Source: Mycocentrospora acerina
Taxonomy: Eukaryota > Ascomycota > Dothideomycetes > Pleosporales
Reading direction: 5' to 3'
Assembly: GCA_022701365.1 (NCBI GenBank)
Contig: JAKUHH010000350.1
Span: 90,832 to 154,831, forward strand
Length of the DNA: 64,000 nt
The notes beneath the pieces were generated by a model, which saw only the letters and a program-made list of their open reading frames with translations, had not been told where the DNA came from and searched no databases. Position 1 is the first letter of the stretch. Each line of letters begins with the position of its first letter. The position numbers and the translations under genes are program-made. Below are positions 34,129 to 45,507 of the stretch, piece by piece.

Positions 34129-34484
34129 GTTGAGAAGCTGGAGTTGATGTTATATGTTTGGTCTGGAGCTTGGTAAGACGTGACGCTCATGCAGGGCAAC
34201 GCTTAGCGCGATTTGACAGCCCGTGCGTATGGATGTTGGGAATACTTTTGATGCCTAGAAATTCAGGAATGAAAAGACCATCATCTAAGGCTGTGATACC
34301 TGAATATGCCGAACGCTAATTTCTCGTGGATATCGTCCAAACGCCAGTCATGCCAGCTCGAACCAAACACCATGCTTGAAACACAAGATCGCAATTCCAC
34401 CCCCATTAAACCCCCAAAACACATTGAAAACGCCAAATCCACGTCCGACCCCAATATTCACGTCAAGTGCTGAACACACAACAC
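34129..34484. other. Spacer between the unknown gene and APC11
   Basis: Promoter of the unknown gene and APC11 3' UTR; no gene seen. The APC11 stop overlaps a GTGAGT, so a further downstream APC11 exon here cannot be excluded. Confidence 0.5.
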
Positions 34485-34961
34485 TCACGGGCTACTGTTC
34501 AACTCCTGGGCTTGCTCCTGATTCTCAACCACAGCCGCTGCGTCCTGACTCTTCGACTTGAAAGCTAGAAATGCAAATCAGCACGAGCACAACCCATCAA
34601 GAAAAACAACCCTTACGCTGTCGACACATGGGACACTTCTCCTGCGAGCTCTCTTGCTTCAGCCATGAGAAGATGCAGTGCTAAATCATTGTCAGCCGGG
34701 GAGGGGGCACTTTGTAGCTCAAGACCAGCCCCACCATATGAAAAGAGTGGTTACACTCTCCGAGAACTGCGCAACGCGTTAGCACGTGTTCGACGGCTGG
34801 CAGACAGGGCTGGACATACGCAGCGGGCACTCGTCGCCTGGGAACTTGCACTTTGAGCACGTGCTGTCGTAGGGATTTCGACAGATGCCGCAGACGTCGT
34901 CTTCGGGCAAGTCCCAGCGCCAGGCGGCAACAGCATTCCACTCCCGTATCGTGACCTTCAT
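34485..34961 (-). CDS. APC11: APC11, RING-H2 subunit of the anaphase-promoting complex
   Basis: Catalytic RING subunit that recruits the E2 for APC/C ubiquitination. Exons are 34961-34820, 34766-34735 (32 nt), 34680-34617 and 34564-34485, giving 105 aa. It reads MKVTIREWNAVAAWRWDL, then CGICRNPYDSTCSKCKFPGD, GECNHSFHMHCIFSWLKQ and KCPMCRQPFKSKS. This is the characteristic APC11 RING with an extra CxxC loop. Each of three short introns is needed to keep the zinc ligands in frame. The tail after the RING is Gln/Glu-rich and longer than in some relatives. Confidence 0.92.
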
Positions 34962-35425
34962 GATGATGTTTATTTTTTGTTTTGCACGCGTTGTTCTGGG
35001 GATGCAAGCAATCTGCCGAAAGAAGCGGCAGTTGAGGGCGGTGAGTAGGGCGGTGCGGGGGGGAGGGGGGGAGGGGGATGAGAGAAGGAGCTTGAGCTTA
35101 AGCTAAGACTGGGGGAATGCTCCGCTCCTCCACTTGGTGCGGATGACGAAAGGCGGAGCAAGTCTGATGCTATGCAGCGCATGTCCACTTCGTTCTCACA
35201 CCTTGACTGCTTAGCGATCACCAGATTACCTCTCCGTTACTAATGCTATTCTTCACGATAAGCAGGCGGGTGAGTGTATCTTTTAGTAGTAGCATTTACA
35301 ACAATTGCAGCAAATAGTCTAGCTTGCGGCGGTTCTTCTTGAATCCCATACCGAACCTATACCACACATACACGCACACTACCATCCTCCATGCTAACAG
35401 GTCGCACCCCCTCGCAGCAATCAAA
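34962..35425. other. Divergent spacer of APC11 and the sulfurtransferase gene
   Basis: 464 bp with a G-rich run at about 35057-35076. It should contain both promoters. No gene seen. Confidence 0.55.
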
Positions 35426-36564
35426 ATGTTGACTTCAACCCTCCGATACACGCTCCGATCCTCCCCCTCCTCCCCCTCCTCCACATCCATCCGACACTTC
35501 ACAAGCAGCAGACGCACAATGTCCCAATACACGCTGGAATCGTACCTCGTCACCCCTCGCGAGCTCAACTCTGCCCTGCAAAAGAACATCCACAGCAGGC
35601 TTTCCACTGCCCCGCGCGTCATCCCCGTCTGCGCATCCTGGTTCCTCCCCAACGACGGTCGCAATGGCTACGATACATTCCTCGCCCAGCGCATCCCACA
35701 CGCGCGCTTCTTCGACCTAGACGCCGTCAAGGACCCCCACTCACCATACCCCCACATGCTCCCCTCGGCCACGGACTTTGCCGCCGCAATGCGCAGACTA
35801 GGCATCCGGCGTGAAGACAGCGTAGTCGTCTACGACAGCAAGGAGCTAGGCATCTTCTCTGCGCCAAGGGTAGGCTGGACGCTGCAGGCGTTTGGACATC
35901 CAAGCGTGCATGTGCTGAACAACTTCCGCAAGTGGGTAGATGAGGGGTTCCCAACTGAGTCTGGAGAGCCGGTCGAGGTCCCTGCTGTCGAGTATGCGGT
36001 GCCGGAGCTGGATCAGAGCAAAGTGGTGGTGTTTGAAGAGGTAAAAGATATAGCCAAGCAGATGGACAAAGAGGGCGCAGATGAAGTCCAGATCCTCGAC
36101 GCGAGGAGCTTGGGTCGATGGAAGGGCGTTGACCCAGAACCTCGAGAGGGTACGTTCTCAATCCCAGTCTTGCACCAATGTTGAAACAAAACATATTTAA
36201 AAAAAAATAAAAAGAGGAAGAAAACAAAACACCCTCTTACTAACTATTTGTTGTACAAAAAGGCCTCTCATCCGGACACATCCCAAACTCCATTTCCGTC
36301 CCCGTCTCCGACCTCCTCGACCCAACCGACAAGACCTTCCTGCCCGCCTCCACACTCCAGCAGATCTTCAAGTCCAAGGGCATCGACACATCAAAGCCTA
36401 TCATCGCCTCCTGCGGCACAGGCGTCACAGCAGCCGTCATCGATGCCGCCCTGACGGAAGCCGGGTTCCCCCTCGACCAACGCCGCTTGTACGATGGAAG
36501 CTGGACGGAGTGGGCGCAGAGAGTCACTCCGGGCGAGAATTTGATTCGTAAGGTGCAAGAGTAG
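35426..36564 (+). CDS. TUM1: Two-domain rhodanese, 3-mercaptopyruvate/thiosulfate sulfurtransferase (Tum1-like)
   Basis: Sulfur carrier linked in yeast to tRNA thiolation and cysteine metabolism. Exons are 35426-36149 and 36263-36564, giving 341 aa. The N-terminus (MLTSTLRYTLRSSPSS through HFTSSRR) looks like a mitochondrial presequence; a second ATG (MSQYTLESYLV) could make a cytosolic form. The N-terminal rhodanese domain lacks the active Cys. The second domain starts VQILDARSLGRWKG and has the catalytic loop SCGTGVTAA with Cys292, close to the mercaptopyruvate-type loop (CGSGVTA). The intron joins PRE to GLSSGHIPNS. Confidence 0.92.
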
Positions 36565-37372
36565 AGCGTACACGTGAACAAACACACACACACACACGCA
36601 CTGGAAGTATATATATCTGCGTCCCCCCCTTTTTTTCGGTTCATGCACCAAAAAAATAAATTGACAGATACCCTTTCTCCCTCTCTTTCGCTCTCATGTC
36701 TTGAAGCAAAGTAAGTAGGTAGCCGACGGCAACAACTTTTTGTATTTTTTTTATTTGGCTCTGTGAGTCCTATTGAAATATTAAAAAAAAAAGTTTACTC
36801 GCGCTGAACACAATCTAATCAGTCAACAATAACAAAAAACAAAAACTTCATGATTTGAAAAAAGATTGACGTGGTATTAACTTCGCTTTCGCTGCCTATG
36901 TATCTCTCTCTCTCTCACTCTGCCTATGTACCTTCACCTATGGGAAAAGGAGGGGGGGAAATAAACCCCACAGACTAAACAAGAAACCCTGAATGCAATT
37001 CAGCCCACAAGCCTACATTTCCAGCAACAGCTGGCAGAACAGGACAAACGCCCCAAGAAAATAGATAGCGCCTCAAGAGCGCCTGGAAACAAAGAGGACG
37101 GTGGCCACAAACAAAAATTGGGAGACGACGGTGGGGGAGGTGCATGAGTACCCGGAATGTTGACTACTAGACAGTGTAGAGGCCATTTTGGATATTGGAC
37201 AAGATCAAAGGTCGATGATTGGTATAAGAGATGTGTGTGCGTGGAGCAGGTGATGGGGATTTTAGGGCACAGTCGTTAAATCGCGCTGAAGCTCGACTTG
37301 AAACTGCAGGCCCAAAGGCGGCAGCAAAGTGTAGAGGCTTTATCCAAATCGGCTTGCGTGTTGTTATCCTAC
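36565..37372. other. Convergent 3' spacer, TUM1 and syntaxin
   Basis: A/T-rich with a CA run (about 36578-36599), poly-T and CT tracts. No gene seen. Confidence 0.6.
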
Positions 37373-38440
37373 TTATGGTGTAGTCTTTTTGTTGAGCTGT
37401 GTTACTACAACGGCAATGATGACAATGACGATGATGATAAGCAGGACGATGAGCAGGCACCACCACTTCTTGCGGTTGCGGCTCCTTGCCTTTTCGATGG
37501 CGCCGCCAATCTCTACGTTGGCCTGCGTGACGTTTTCGTGGATCTCCTCGCCCTTTGATTCTATGTGGGCGACCATGGGCTCTTGCTGCTGGACGATTTG
37601 GTCGAGGTCCTGGAACAATTGAGCGAGCTCAACCATCTGGCGCTCAATGTTTTGAATGGCTTCGTGACGTTCCTTGACGTTGCGGAGAGTGGATGAGGCT
37701 TGGCCGCGGCGGTCAGAGTTCAGGAGCTATCAGGGGGTAAGTAGTGGTCAAAAAGGCAGTTGGCATGGCAAAACTTACAGCTTGCTGGAAGATGGGCGCA
37801 TCAGGATCCGCGACTGCCTCCCTGACCTCCTCTTCAGTTGCATCAGGTCGCACAATGCGGTACTGGCGCTCGGCAGCGGCTTGCGAGTCTTTCCTGAACT
37901 CAGACTCGAGAGTCTGGTACCTGTTGATGGTGGTCTTGAGCCTGCGGTCCACCTTTCCAACCTGTGGCGCATTTCTGGGGCTGCCTGACTCGGGCTTCGA
38001 CTTGATGTTCTTGACGCGCGTGACGAGGGCACGGTAGCCTGTCATGATCTGGGTGCTGAGGCTGTTGATCTCGCCCGAGGGCATGTCTGGCCGCGCCAAA
38101 ACCTGTCTGAAGACACGCTCGAGGTCATCGAGCTGGCCATCGAGCTCATCGAGCGCTTGGTCGACTTCGCGGCATTGGTTGAGAATGGCGTTGGGGTCAG
38201 CGCCGCCTGCGGAGCCTCCGTACGACTGCATTTCTAGACCAGCTGTGGTGGGTTAGAGACGAGCTGGCGACCGAGGGGCACAAGAGAAGAGGGGCACATA
38301 CGGTCGTCATAGCGGCCCTGTGAGTAGTTGTTGAAGCGCCCGCCTTGCTGGTCATTGTCGCGTTGTTCGTAGGGGTTGGCACCGTTGCCGTCGAGCTGGT
38401 TGTAGCCGCTGTTGCCGTACTGTTGGTCCACGGGATTCAT
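37373..38440 (-). CDS. SSO1: Plasma-membrane syntaxin (Sso1/Psy1-type Qa-SNARE)
   Basis: Receptor SNARE for exocytosis. Exons are 38440-38302, 38242-37779 and 37726-37373, giving 318 aa. Regions: a Gln/Asn/Gly-rich N-terminus, the Habc bundle (about 60-200), then the SNARE helix. The SNARE helix includes RHEAIQNIERQMVELAQLF and continues DLDQIVQQQEPMVAHIESKG, with the central-layer Gln in LDQIV. A juxtamembrane basic patch (RSRNRKKWW) and a C-terminal hydrophobic anchor follow, leaving only NKKTTP outside. Intron joins are in frame (YDDPGLEMQ and IFQQALLNSDRRG). Confidence 0.94.
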
Positions 38441-39243
38441 CGTTAGCAGAGGCAATTGGCGGGGAAAAAAAGAGAAGTGGAGGTGGAAGAGCAGGAGCAG
38501 GCGTGTTGGCAAAGAAAGGCACCTACACTCATGCTGAAACGGGCCTTGCGTGCAATGGGGACGTGTGTCAGATTCCAACGAGTGTCAAATCTCCTGAAAC
38601 AGCAATAATCGATGCGCAAAGCGGGGACTCGAGCTTGCAGGGAAGGTTCAACCGGAGCAATGGGGAAATTAATGCCAGGCGATCACCGCGGAATGTTGGT
38701 GCAGAGAGAAAAAGCTGCTGTGGGCAAGATATGTAGGAGTTGCAGCGCCGGGCAGCTGTTTCCCGGGGCTGAGCGTGAATGCTTACGCCCGACAGCACTG
38801 GCCCAAACAAAAGCGGGCCTGTGCTAATCGTGGGCGCGTCCGCCAGCCCAGCCTCGACGCCGTGCAGCGTGTAGAATGCAAGGTGCATGGTGCTGCTCAC
38901 ACATCACTCCTCTAAATATGGACATGATGTGCACACTCGCGATTTCTGCTGGGCGAGAATCCCCAGATCCTCTGGTCGTGTCTTTTCGCTCGCTGTCCGC
39001 TACTGTGTCCTATCCAACCCCCAACATCACATGAGCTCTGCTTGCTTTTACCTACACAATCCTGCTGCTCCCAAAAACGCCGCCTTCTGGATCCAGGGTC
39101 CAAGCCAGCCAAGCTCAGCTCAGCCTTGCAGGCCACACACCTCAGCTCGTAAAAGCCTCTACCCTTGCTGGTTGGCTGTGCGCACCTCTGCCCACCCTAT
39201 TTTCTTTGTGCTTGTGAGAGATGGGAAAGTTTGTCCACGCTTT
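38441..39243. other. Upstream region of the syntaxin gene
   Basis: No gene recognised. A frame of 290 codons on the plus strand (38887-39759) overlaps NPT1 antisense and has no domain. The region contains the syntaxin promoter and possibly leader introns. Confidence 0.55.
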
Positions 39244-40768
39244 CTATTCTGTGGCTGGCTGTTCTCGGCTTCCCCATCGTGTTTTTTCGTCGCCACCCGC
39301 CCACGTCTTCTCTTTGTAACCAAGCCGTTGCTTGACCTGCTCGACCGTGGCGTTGTCGCCCGTATTCTTTCCCATGTTGTCGCTTATCTTGACAGCGTGA
39401 CGTCCCGAGGCCGAGGCTATTTTGATCACAATGTTAAGAGGCACCGACTTGTTGCCCGTTGTCTCTTCGACATAGTCGTCTGCTTGCGTCAGCTGTCAAC
39501 CCGAGGGGCACATCAAAAACACAACAAACATACTGGTCAAAAACGTTCCAACACCAAAAGAAGGCTGGAACCCCTCAGCCTCTGCTGCGGCCTTGTATTT
39601 GAAACAAAGATCGAGGTTCAGAGAATCAGAGAAGACAATCGTCTTCTTGTCCTTGATACCCTCGCTATCATAAAACTCACGCATCATCTTGATAAAGTCC
39701 AATGGGTCCCCAGAGTCTTGCCGCACGCCAGTGAACACCTGTGCAAACGTCTTGTGTGAGTTTGAGGCGCCATCAGACTCGGGTGTGGCGGCGGCTTTTG
39801 CAGTAGTGTTTCCGGGAATCGTGGTTATAGTTTCAGGGATTTGCTGCTTGAAAGCCTTCAGGAACGTTGGCGTGCCAAATGTGTCCGTGAGCGCAATGCT
39901 CAGGACTCCTTGGCCAAAAGTGGCTGTCCAGTACTCGAGCGCAATCTCATTGGCGCGCTCGTAGTTGTTCGTGATGGCTGCAACGCCCATGAACCACTCG
40001 TGGGCAACGGTGCCTATCGGCATGATTTTGTACTTCATGGCGAAATGGACATTGCTTGTCCCCGTAAGCTTCCCCTTCCATCCTGCTCTGCTCGCCTCAT
40101 CGGCAGCCTGAAGCAAGCCCTGTAATACCAGATCCTGCGTGTGGTAATCACGTCGTCTTCTTGTGCCAAACTCTGAGAATATGCACCCCTCTTCGAGCAG
40201 TCTTTGTCCCTTCCCATACGCCTTCTCAACCTGGCCCGCATGGCTCCAGTCCTTTTCGACGAACCTAAAGTATGCCTCGCTCACGAGCGCGAGCAGTGGT
40301 ATCTCGTACAGAATCGTCTCCAACCACAAGCCCTCGACATGGATTCTGAAGTCGCCTGAATCGTCTTCCGAACCAGTGTCTTTCGTTGGGGTGAAGGATA
40401 GTTCCAATTGCTTCGAGGGTTGCAAGCGAAACGTGGATAGGTAATCCAGATATTGTGGACTAAGGTAGGCGCATGTCGTCTTAAGGAAGTTAAGCTCGTC
40501 GGCGGTGACAGTGAGGTCCCCAAGCTCTGGCACGAGACATCAGCTGGTGCAAATGGAAGGCGCGGCTGAACTTACTGGCAACTTGCGTCTGGAGCCAGCC
40601 AAACGCTGCGCGATTGAGCTTCTTTTCCGGAGTGCGATTGGTGAAGCTGTATGTGACTGGAACCTCGGGGAAGAACTTGAGGACGCAGCATTGCATGGTC
40701 AGTTTGTAGAGATCCGTGTCCAGCAGGGAGATGATGCCATCAGGCAGGGTTGCTCCTGCCCCAGCCAT
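39244..40768 (-). CDS. NPT1: Nicotinate phosphoribosyltransferase
   Basis: Preiss-Handler enzyme: makes nicotinate mononucleotide from nicotinate and PRPP for NAD salvage. Exons are 40768-40576, 40526-39534 and 39479-39244, giving 473 aa. It begins with LPDGIISLLDTDLYKLTMQ. The active-site region reads FGTRRRRDYHTQD, carrying the His that is phosphorylated in the family. RQDSGDPLDF, VFSDSLNLD and FGVGTFLTNDYVEETTGN follow, with LNIVIKIASASGRHAVKISD in the last exon. Divergent from the cytochrome-b5-domain gene. Confidence 0.95.
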
Positions 40769-41138
40769 GGTGGTGTGCAAAGGATCAACGGGGTGGCTTG
40801 CAAGATGGTAGAATAGTTGGATGACGCTTCTGCTTGCGGCTGAGATAGGAGGGGTGGTGGGGCATGCACGAGCTTGTGCGGCAGAAGTTGAGCACGCGAA
40901 ACCGTGGTGCAAATGCCGTCACAATGGCAATGGTTGCGCCGCCTATCGGCCTGTTTGAGCCTTAATTGGGGGACCACAGTGAGCAAGTGATCAAGACCCG
41001 CGCGTCCAACCGGTGACGGCATCCGCGAGCCACGGCTCTCTGCATCGTCTCTAGCGCCAGATTCCGACCCCACAATCCCTACATGGGGGCGTCCAAGGGT
41101 GTGCAGCCCGGTTACATCTCCTCCCTCACCCCCAAGAG
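40769..41138. promoter_or_regulatory. Divergent NPT1/cytochrome-b5-domain promoter
   Basis: 370 bp between start codons; both promoters must lie here. No distinct motif recognised. Confidence 0.55.
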
Positions 41139-42167
41139 ATGCTCGTCGCAGTGTCTGTCCTCGCCATCTCGCTGACTTTTCTGATCTACCATCACCCGCC
41201 CTCAACATGGCCGTCGTTTCTTGGCCTAGCGCAACATCCCAAGTATCCCAAACATGACCAAGACTTGCCCGCCGAGGCGCCCGAGACGATTCGCGACGAC
41301 GAAAACATTTCCCTAGCCAGCCTGTCACCGCAAGACACGCCCAAGGCAGTTGCACGTGACGATCACGATGCGCCCGCAATACCCACCTTTACGCTCGACG
41401 ACGGAAACAGGGACAAGGAGGAGCAAGAAGAAGATGATGGTGATGATGATGACGACGACGACGACAACCTTCCTCCGCCCTCCTTCCCGGCCTTGAACTC
41501 AGCACAGAGAGCGTCAGCACAGCCGCCGACTCTCTCTAAGCCACAACTCAACACGTCAACGTTTATGGCTCCTCCGCCCAGACCCGCAGCCCCTTCTCTC
41601 ATGCCGCCACCACGCGTCGCGCCCTCGAACTTACGCGCGCTTCCTACCTCGTCCCAGTCAATGCGCATACCTGCTGCTGGCCTCCTTCCCAACCGCGGGC
41701 CCCTTCCAAATCGAGGCCCACCAGCAACAAATGGCTCTCTGGGTATTCCTGCATCCGCAGGCCCCACCCTGAAGACACCCAATGCTAGAGGCAAAGTGCT
41801 CCTCTCGCCGGGACATTCACCGCTCGACTGGGCAAACCTGCAGAAATCAGGTGAGAATTTGTCGGGTGTGGGCTCACTCTTGCGCGTCACTCCCTCGATG
41901 CTCAAGGAGAAGAACGGGCGGAAGGGAAAGCCGGCATGGTCGAGCTACCAGGGCAAAGTGTACAATATATCGCCGTACCTTCCGTATCATCCTGGCGGCG
42001 AGGGGGAGCTCAGGAGAGTCGCAGGCAAGGACGGTAGCAAGTTGTTCATGGAGGTACATCCATGGGTGAACTGGGAGAATATGATGGGCGAGTGCATGGT
42101 CGGCATCATGGTTGCCGAGGGACAAGCGCCGGCAGATGTGGGAAGCAGCTTGGACAGCATGGATTAG
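41139..42167 (+). CDS. Membrane-anchored cytochrome-b5-domain protein (Irc21-like)
   Basis: Single exon, 342 aa. An N-terminal hydrophobic segment (MLVAVSVLAISLTFLIYHH) probably anchors it. An Asp-rich tract, encoded by GAT/GAC repeats, lies at about 95-110, followed by a Pro-rich disordered linker. The C-terminal heme domain (about 250-335) contains YNISPYLPYHPGGEGEL, with the first axial His in HPGG, and LFMEVHPWVNWENM with the second. The arrangement matches fungal Irc21-like proteins. The electron partner is unknown. Confidence 0.86.
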   Translation: MLVAVSVLAISLTFLIYHHPPSTWPSFLGLAQHPKYPKHDQDLPAEAPETIRDDENISLASLSPQDTPKAVARDDHDAPAIPTFTLDDGNRDKEEQEEDDGDDDDDDDDNLPPPSFPALNSAQRASAQPPTLSKPQLNTSTFMAPPPRPAAPSLMPPPRVAPSNLRALPTSSQSMRIPAAGLLPNRGPLPNRGPPATNGSLGIPASAGPTLKTPNARGKVLLSPGHSPLDWANLQKSGENLSGVGSLLRVTPSMLKEKNGRKGKPAWSSYQGKVYNISPYLPYHPGGEGELRRVAGKDGSKLFMEVHPWVNWENMMGECMVGIMVAEGQAPADVGSSLDSMD

Positions 42168-42538
42168 AGATGATACCCCGTGTGATGATTGTTATCCGCC
42201 TTGTACCCATCTATCGTGTACAACCGAATTATAGAGCTAGATTGCCATTCCAGCCGTTCCCACCGATACCGCTCCTATACTTGTTCGTTTTATTTTTAAA
42301 AAAAAAAACGCAAGTGATGCACCCGTGTGTAAACTCTCCCTTTCCCTCACTAGCTCTTTTCCCCAACATTTACAACCCAGACGCCTCCAACGCCACCCAC
42401 CTGGTATCAAATCACACCCAACACACTCCAACAACCACTCTAACCACTCCAACACGAAAAAAGTCTCGTCTCCCCCCAACCCAAACCTGCTACAGCTACC
42501 CTTCCAACAATAATAGCAACACCAACAACAAATACACT
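42168..42538. other. Convergent 3' spacer before the helicase gene
   Basis: AT- and C-rich, no gene seen. Confidence 0.55.
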
Positions 42539-45180
42539 TTATATCCCAAACTTGTCCCTCAGAAACTCCTTCACCTGCACGTTTCCCACGCCCATCTTCG
42601 CCAGCGGAGGCAGCGATATGACTTCCAGCCCGTTCAGGGACCTTGCTCTGCTTACTGTGGAGGGAAAGGAAGAGAATATTAGACTGTGACTGGGATGTGA
42701 GGGAGGAGGAGGGGATACATACATGCGACGTATGCTTGGCCTTCTTCAAAGGCTTTTGCGAGGTCGACTCTTACTCTGTTTAGCGTCATGCCCTTTTTTT
42801 TTGTTCTGTGGTCAGCCAAGGCACATTTTGGTAGTTGAGCACGGGAGGGGAGGGGGGTATTTTTTTATTACCTGGCTCTTGTGGGTGGTCATGGCCCAGG
42901 CGGCCATGAGGGGGATCTGTGTCCGGGAGAGGAGACTGTATGGCTGCTCGTCGCCGAGTTCGTTGACCGTGCAGTCTGCGTAGATGGTCCGCGTGACGCC
43001 GTTGAGGAACGTGACGATTGGCCATTTCTTCCACGAGGCTTGCGTGATGAAGTTGGTGATTTGCTGTTCGCGGAATGCCGCGTAGTCTCCTGCGAGGACG
43101 GGGCCCACGTGCGCTGCCATTTCTGGTTCGCGGTCTCGTCCTTTGCCCGAGGCTTTGGGTATCTTGTTTGGATCGTAGTCTTCGAAGCCTTGGATGGTGC
43201 CTTGAGATCCGTTGACGAGGCCTGCTGCTATGTCGAGGTTGTGTAGCAAGACAACTAGCATGCCTTTTTTGAGTTGGATCTGAGTATCGTACCGGTGATC
43301 TCTCAAAGCCATTAACGACCGCCCGTCCGGCCCCGTGTTTCTCTTCGACTCTAGGTTACCGTGTTTCTCATTCCATTTGAAGTGGTCGACACATGCATAG
43401 ATTCGAGGTTGGGTGCGCAGTTTGTTGAACATTTCATCGTTGACGCGCTTGACTTCCTCACGAGTGGAGAATAGCATGATCGCGTTACGCGTTTGATGAG
43501 TGTGGTTCAGCAAGAGTTCTCTATCTTTTGGTAAAAGCGAATTCCCTATGAGCAAGTCAGTCAAAACTCCACTGCAAAACAGCTCCAGTTGTATCGTGTC
43601 AGATGGATTCCACTGAGCAAACAGCTACACACGACATACCTATACGGAGCTTCTGCAAAATATCAATGAATACAACATCGTTTTGACGATGTATGTTGGT
43701 CAAATTTACATGTGCAAAATTGCATTCCTATGGTTTTGTTAGATAGCAATCTTCAATATCATGGGACTCTGGGCCTGTACCTGCCATGCGTTGCTTCGAA
43801 ACGCCCATTTGTCAATGTCATAATAAGTACCATGCGTACGGCACTTGTATTCTGTACCATCTCTGTTTTTCATAAGTTCTCTTCCGCACTCAATACAATG
43901 TACAAAAGGTTTGACCGGGGGTAACTGGCAAAACTTAACGTGTTAGTTGTAAAATCCAGGCGAATAGAGTTGAACTCAGCTTACATCACCCGTGACGATG
44001 AGTTGAACTCCACCAAATGCTCGCTCGTCATTTCTAGCTTCTTTCATCACAGCATTAAGCCGCTCAAAATGAAGGTTCTCAACCATACTAATTTCGTCGA
44101 CAACAAGGACATCAGTCTCCTTCATTCGCTTTCGGACGAATTTGCCATGACCAGCCGCTTTAAGATCTTTCAAAGGCTTCTTGTGATGATCAGGTGTCCA
44201 TCCTAAACTTATTAATACATCAACGTCAAGGAGGAGGATCATCACAGACCTGCATATGTCCACGTCGTAGATCCGTTGATGTCGAGAGCAGCTCGACCTG
44301 TTGGAGCGACAATGTCAACTTTGAAGCCTTTCTCCCTGAAGCGCCCGACAAAAGCTTTCAACACAGTAGATTTTCCACACCCAGCCGATCCTGTGTAGAA
44401 AACGTTACGTCCGGTCAAAATAAGTTCTACTAGATCTGCTTGCTCTTTGCATAGCTCTGGTTCAAGAATAGGCACAACATCTGCGGCTGGATCATCTGGT
44501 TTCATGCCATTTGGGACGGCTACTGGACCTGGAGGCTGTGGTTGATGCGCGTAGTGTGCCAGACTCGGAACTTTGCGAGGAAATTGGTCGTTGGCATCTG
44601 CTTCGGGGCTTGAGGAAATATCGAGCGGGTCAGTCTTGGTTCCTTGAGGTAGTGCCGAATAGGCGGGAGGATGCTGATATTGTGTAACATTTTTTGGAAC
44701 GTGTGATGGACGATATAGATGGTCGTCTTGGTTTGGTGGATGATATGGATGGATATGCCGATCTGCAATATTGTCGCCCACCAAGTCAATGACTTCGCGC
44801 GATGATACTTCGACAGGCGGAGAAAGAATGGTCAGTTCCTGCCAATGTCGTTCCGAAGCCACGGAAGTAGTCTCAAAAGCGCCGTCATATGTCGTTGGAA
44901 TAGCATGTGCTGGTTGTTTTTGTTCATGCGCAGTAGTATCTGTTAGGTATGGTGTCGTGGAAGGAGATCCAGAGTGGGTCGTGGGCTGGGAGACGCAAGG
45001 GAGCGGCTCGGGAGCAGCCGCGTCGGGGACACGACCAACAGAAGGGGTATAGCAAGTCGTTGGTTGTGGTGCATACGGATACTCAGGCCTGCCTGCCGTC
45101 TCACCATGCACGTCAGAATGCTTCCTTTTATGGGAGTTGCCTTGCAGAGCTTCCGGATCGGTCGCTGTTATGACGGCCAT
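42539..45180 (-). CDS. PIF1-family DNA helicase with Cys/His insert
   Basis: Exons are 45180-44250, 44202-43985, 43933-43781, 43727-43636, 43571-42872, 42792-42723 and 42654-42539, giving 759 aa. The first about 240 residues are disordered. Helicase motifs: Walker A GSAGCGKST (264-272), APTGRAA, DEISM, GDFCQLPPV, MTTHKSQGMTL and YVALSRARSLNGLEV. Directly after the QLPPV motif is an insert with C396-x2-C399-x14-C414-x2-H417, resembling a zinc ribbon, then DKWAFRSNAW. The fourth exon ends at a weak GTCGTG donor, chosen because it restores KLRIGIGVLTD. The sixth intron ends in an unusual poly-A plus AG acceptor. Family is sure; the mitochondrial or nuclear role is not. Confidence 0.92.
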
Positions 45181-45507
45181 TATTTGTAATAATATTTGAC
45201 GAAGTGGTGAGCATCGACGTCGCCATCCACGTTAAGCGCGCAAGGATCGAATGGCGTGGCGAATCGACGCGACGTGACGTGACGCGTGGCACACGCGACT
45301 TCATGCACTGAGTTCAAACTCCACAAGAGGGGACAGCAAAATGATAACACTTCACGCAAGTCTAGCAAATTTCGAAGGAGAGTTTTGCAATACAGCCCAG
45401 TAGGATACTTAACCGAAGAGTCTATTCCAGTAAATAATCAGAGTAATTTTTCAAGATCACTTCAGCCTTGATAGCTCTCACTCATACACACATGTCCCAC
45501 TTTAACC
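45181..45507. other. Promoter of the PIF1-family gene
   Basis: 327 bp between the helicase start and the stop of the next minus-strand gene. Contains a GACGTGACGTGACGCG run (about 45271-45286). Confidence 0.55.

Noticed and set aside
38887..39759. 290-codon plus-strand frame
   Set aside because: Overlaps the NPT1 3' exons antisense; no domain, composition typical of translated spacer.
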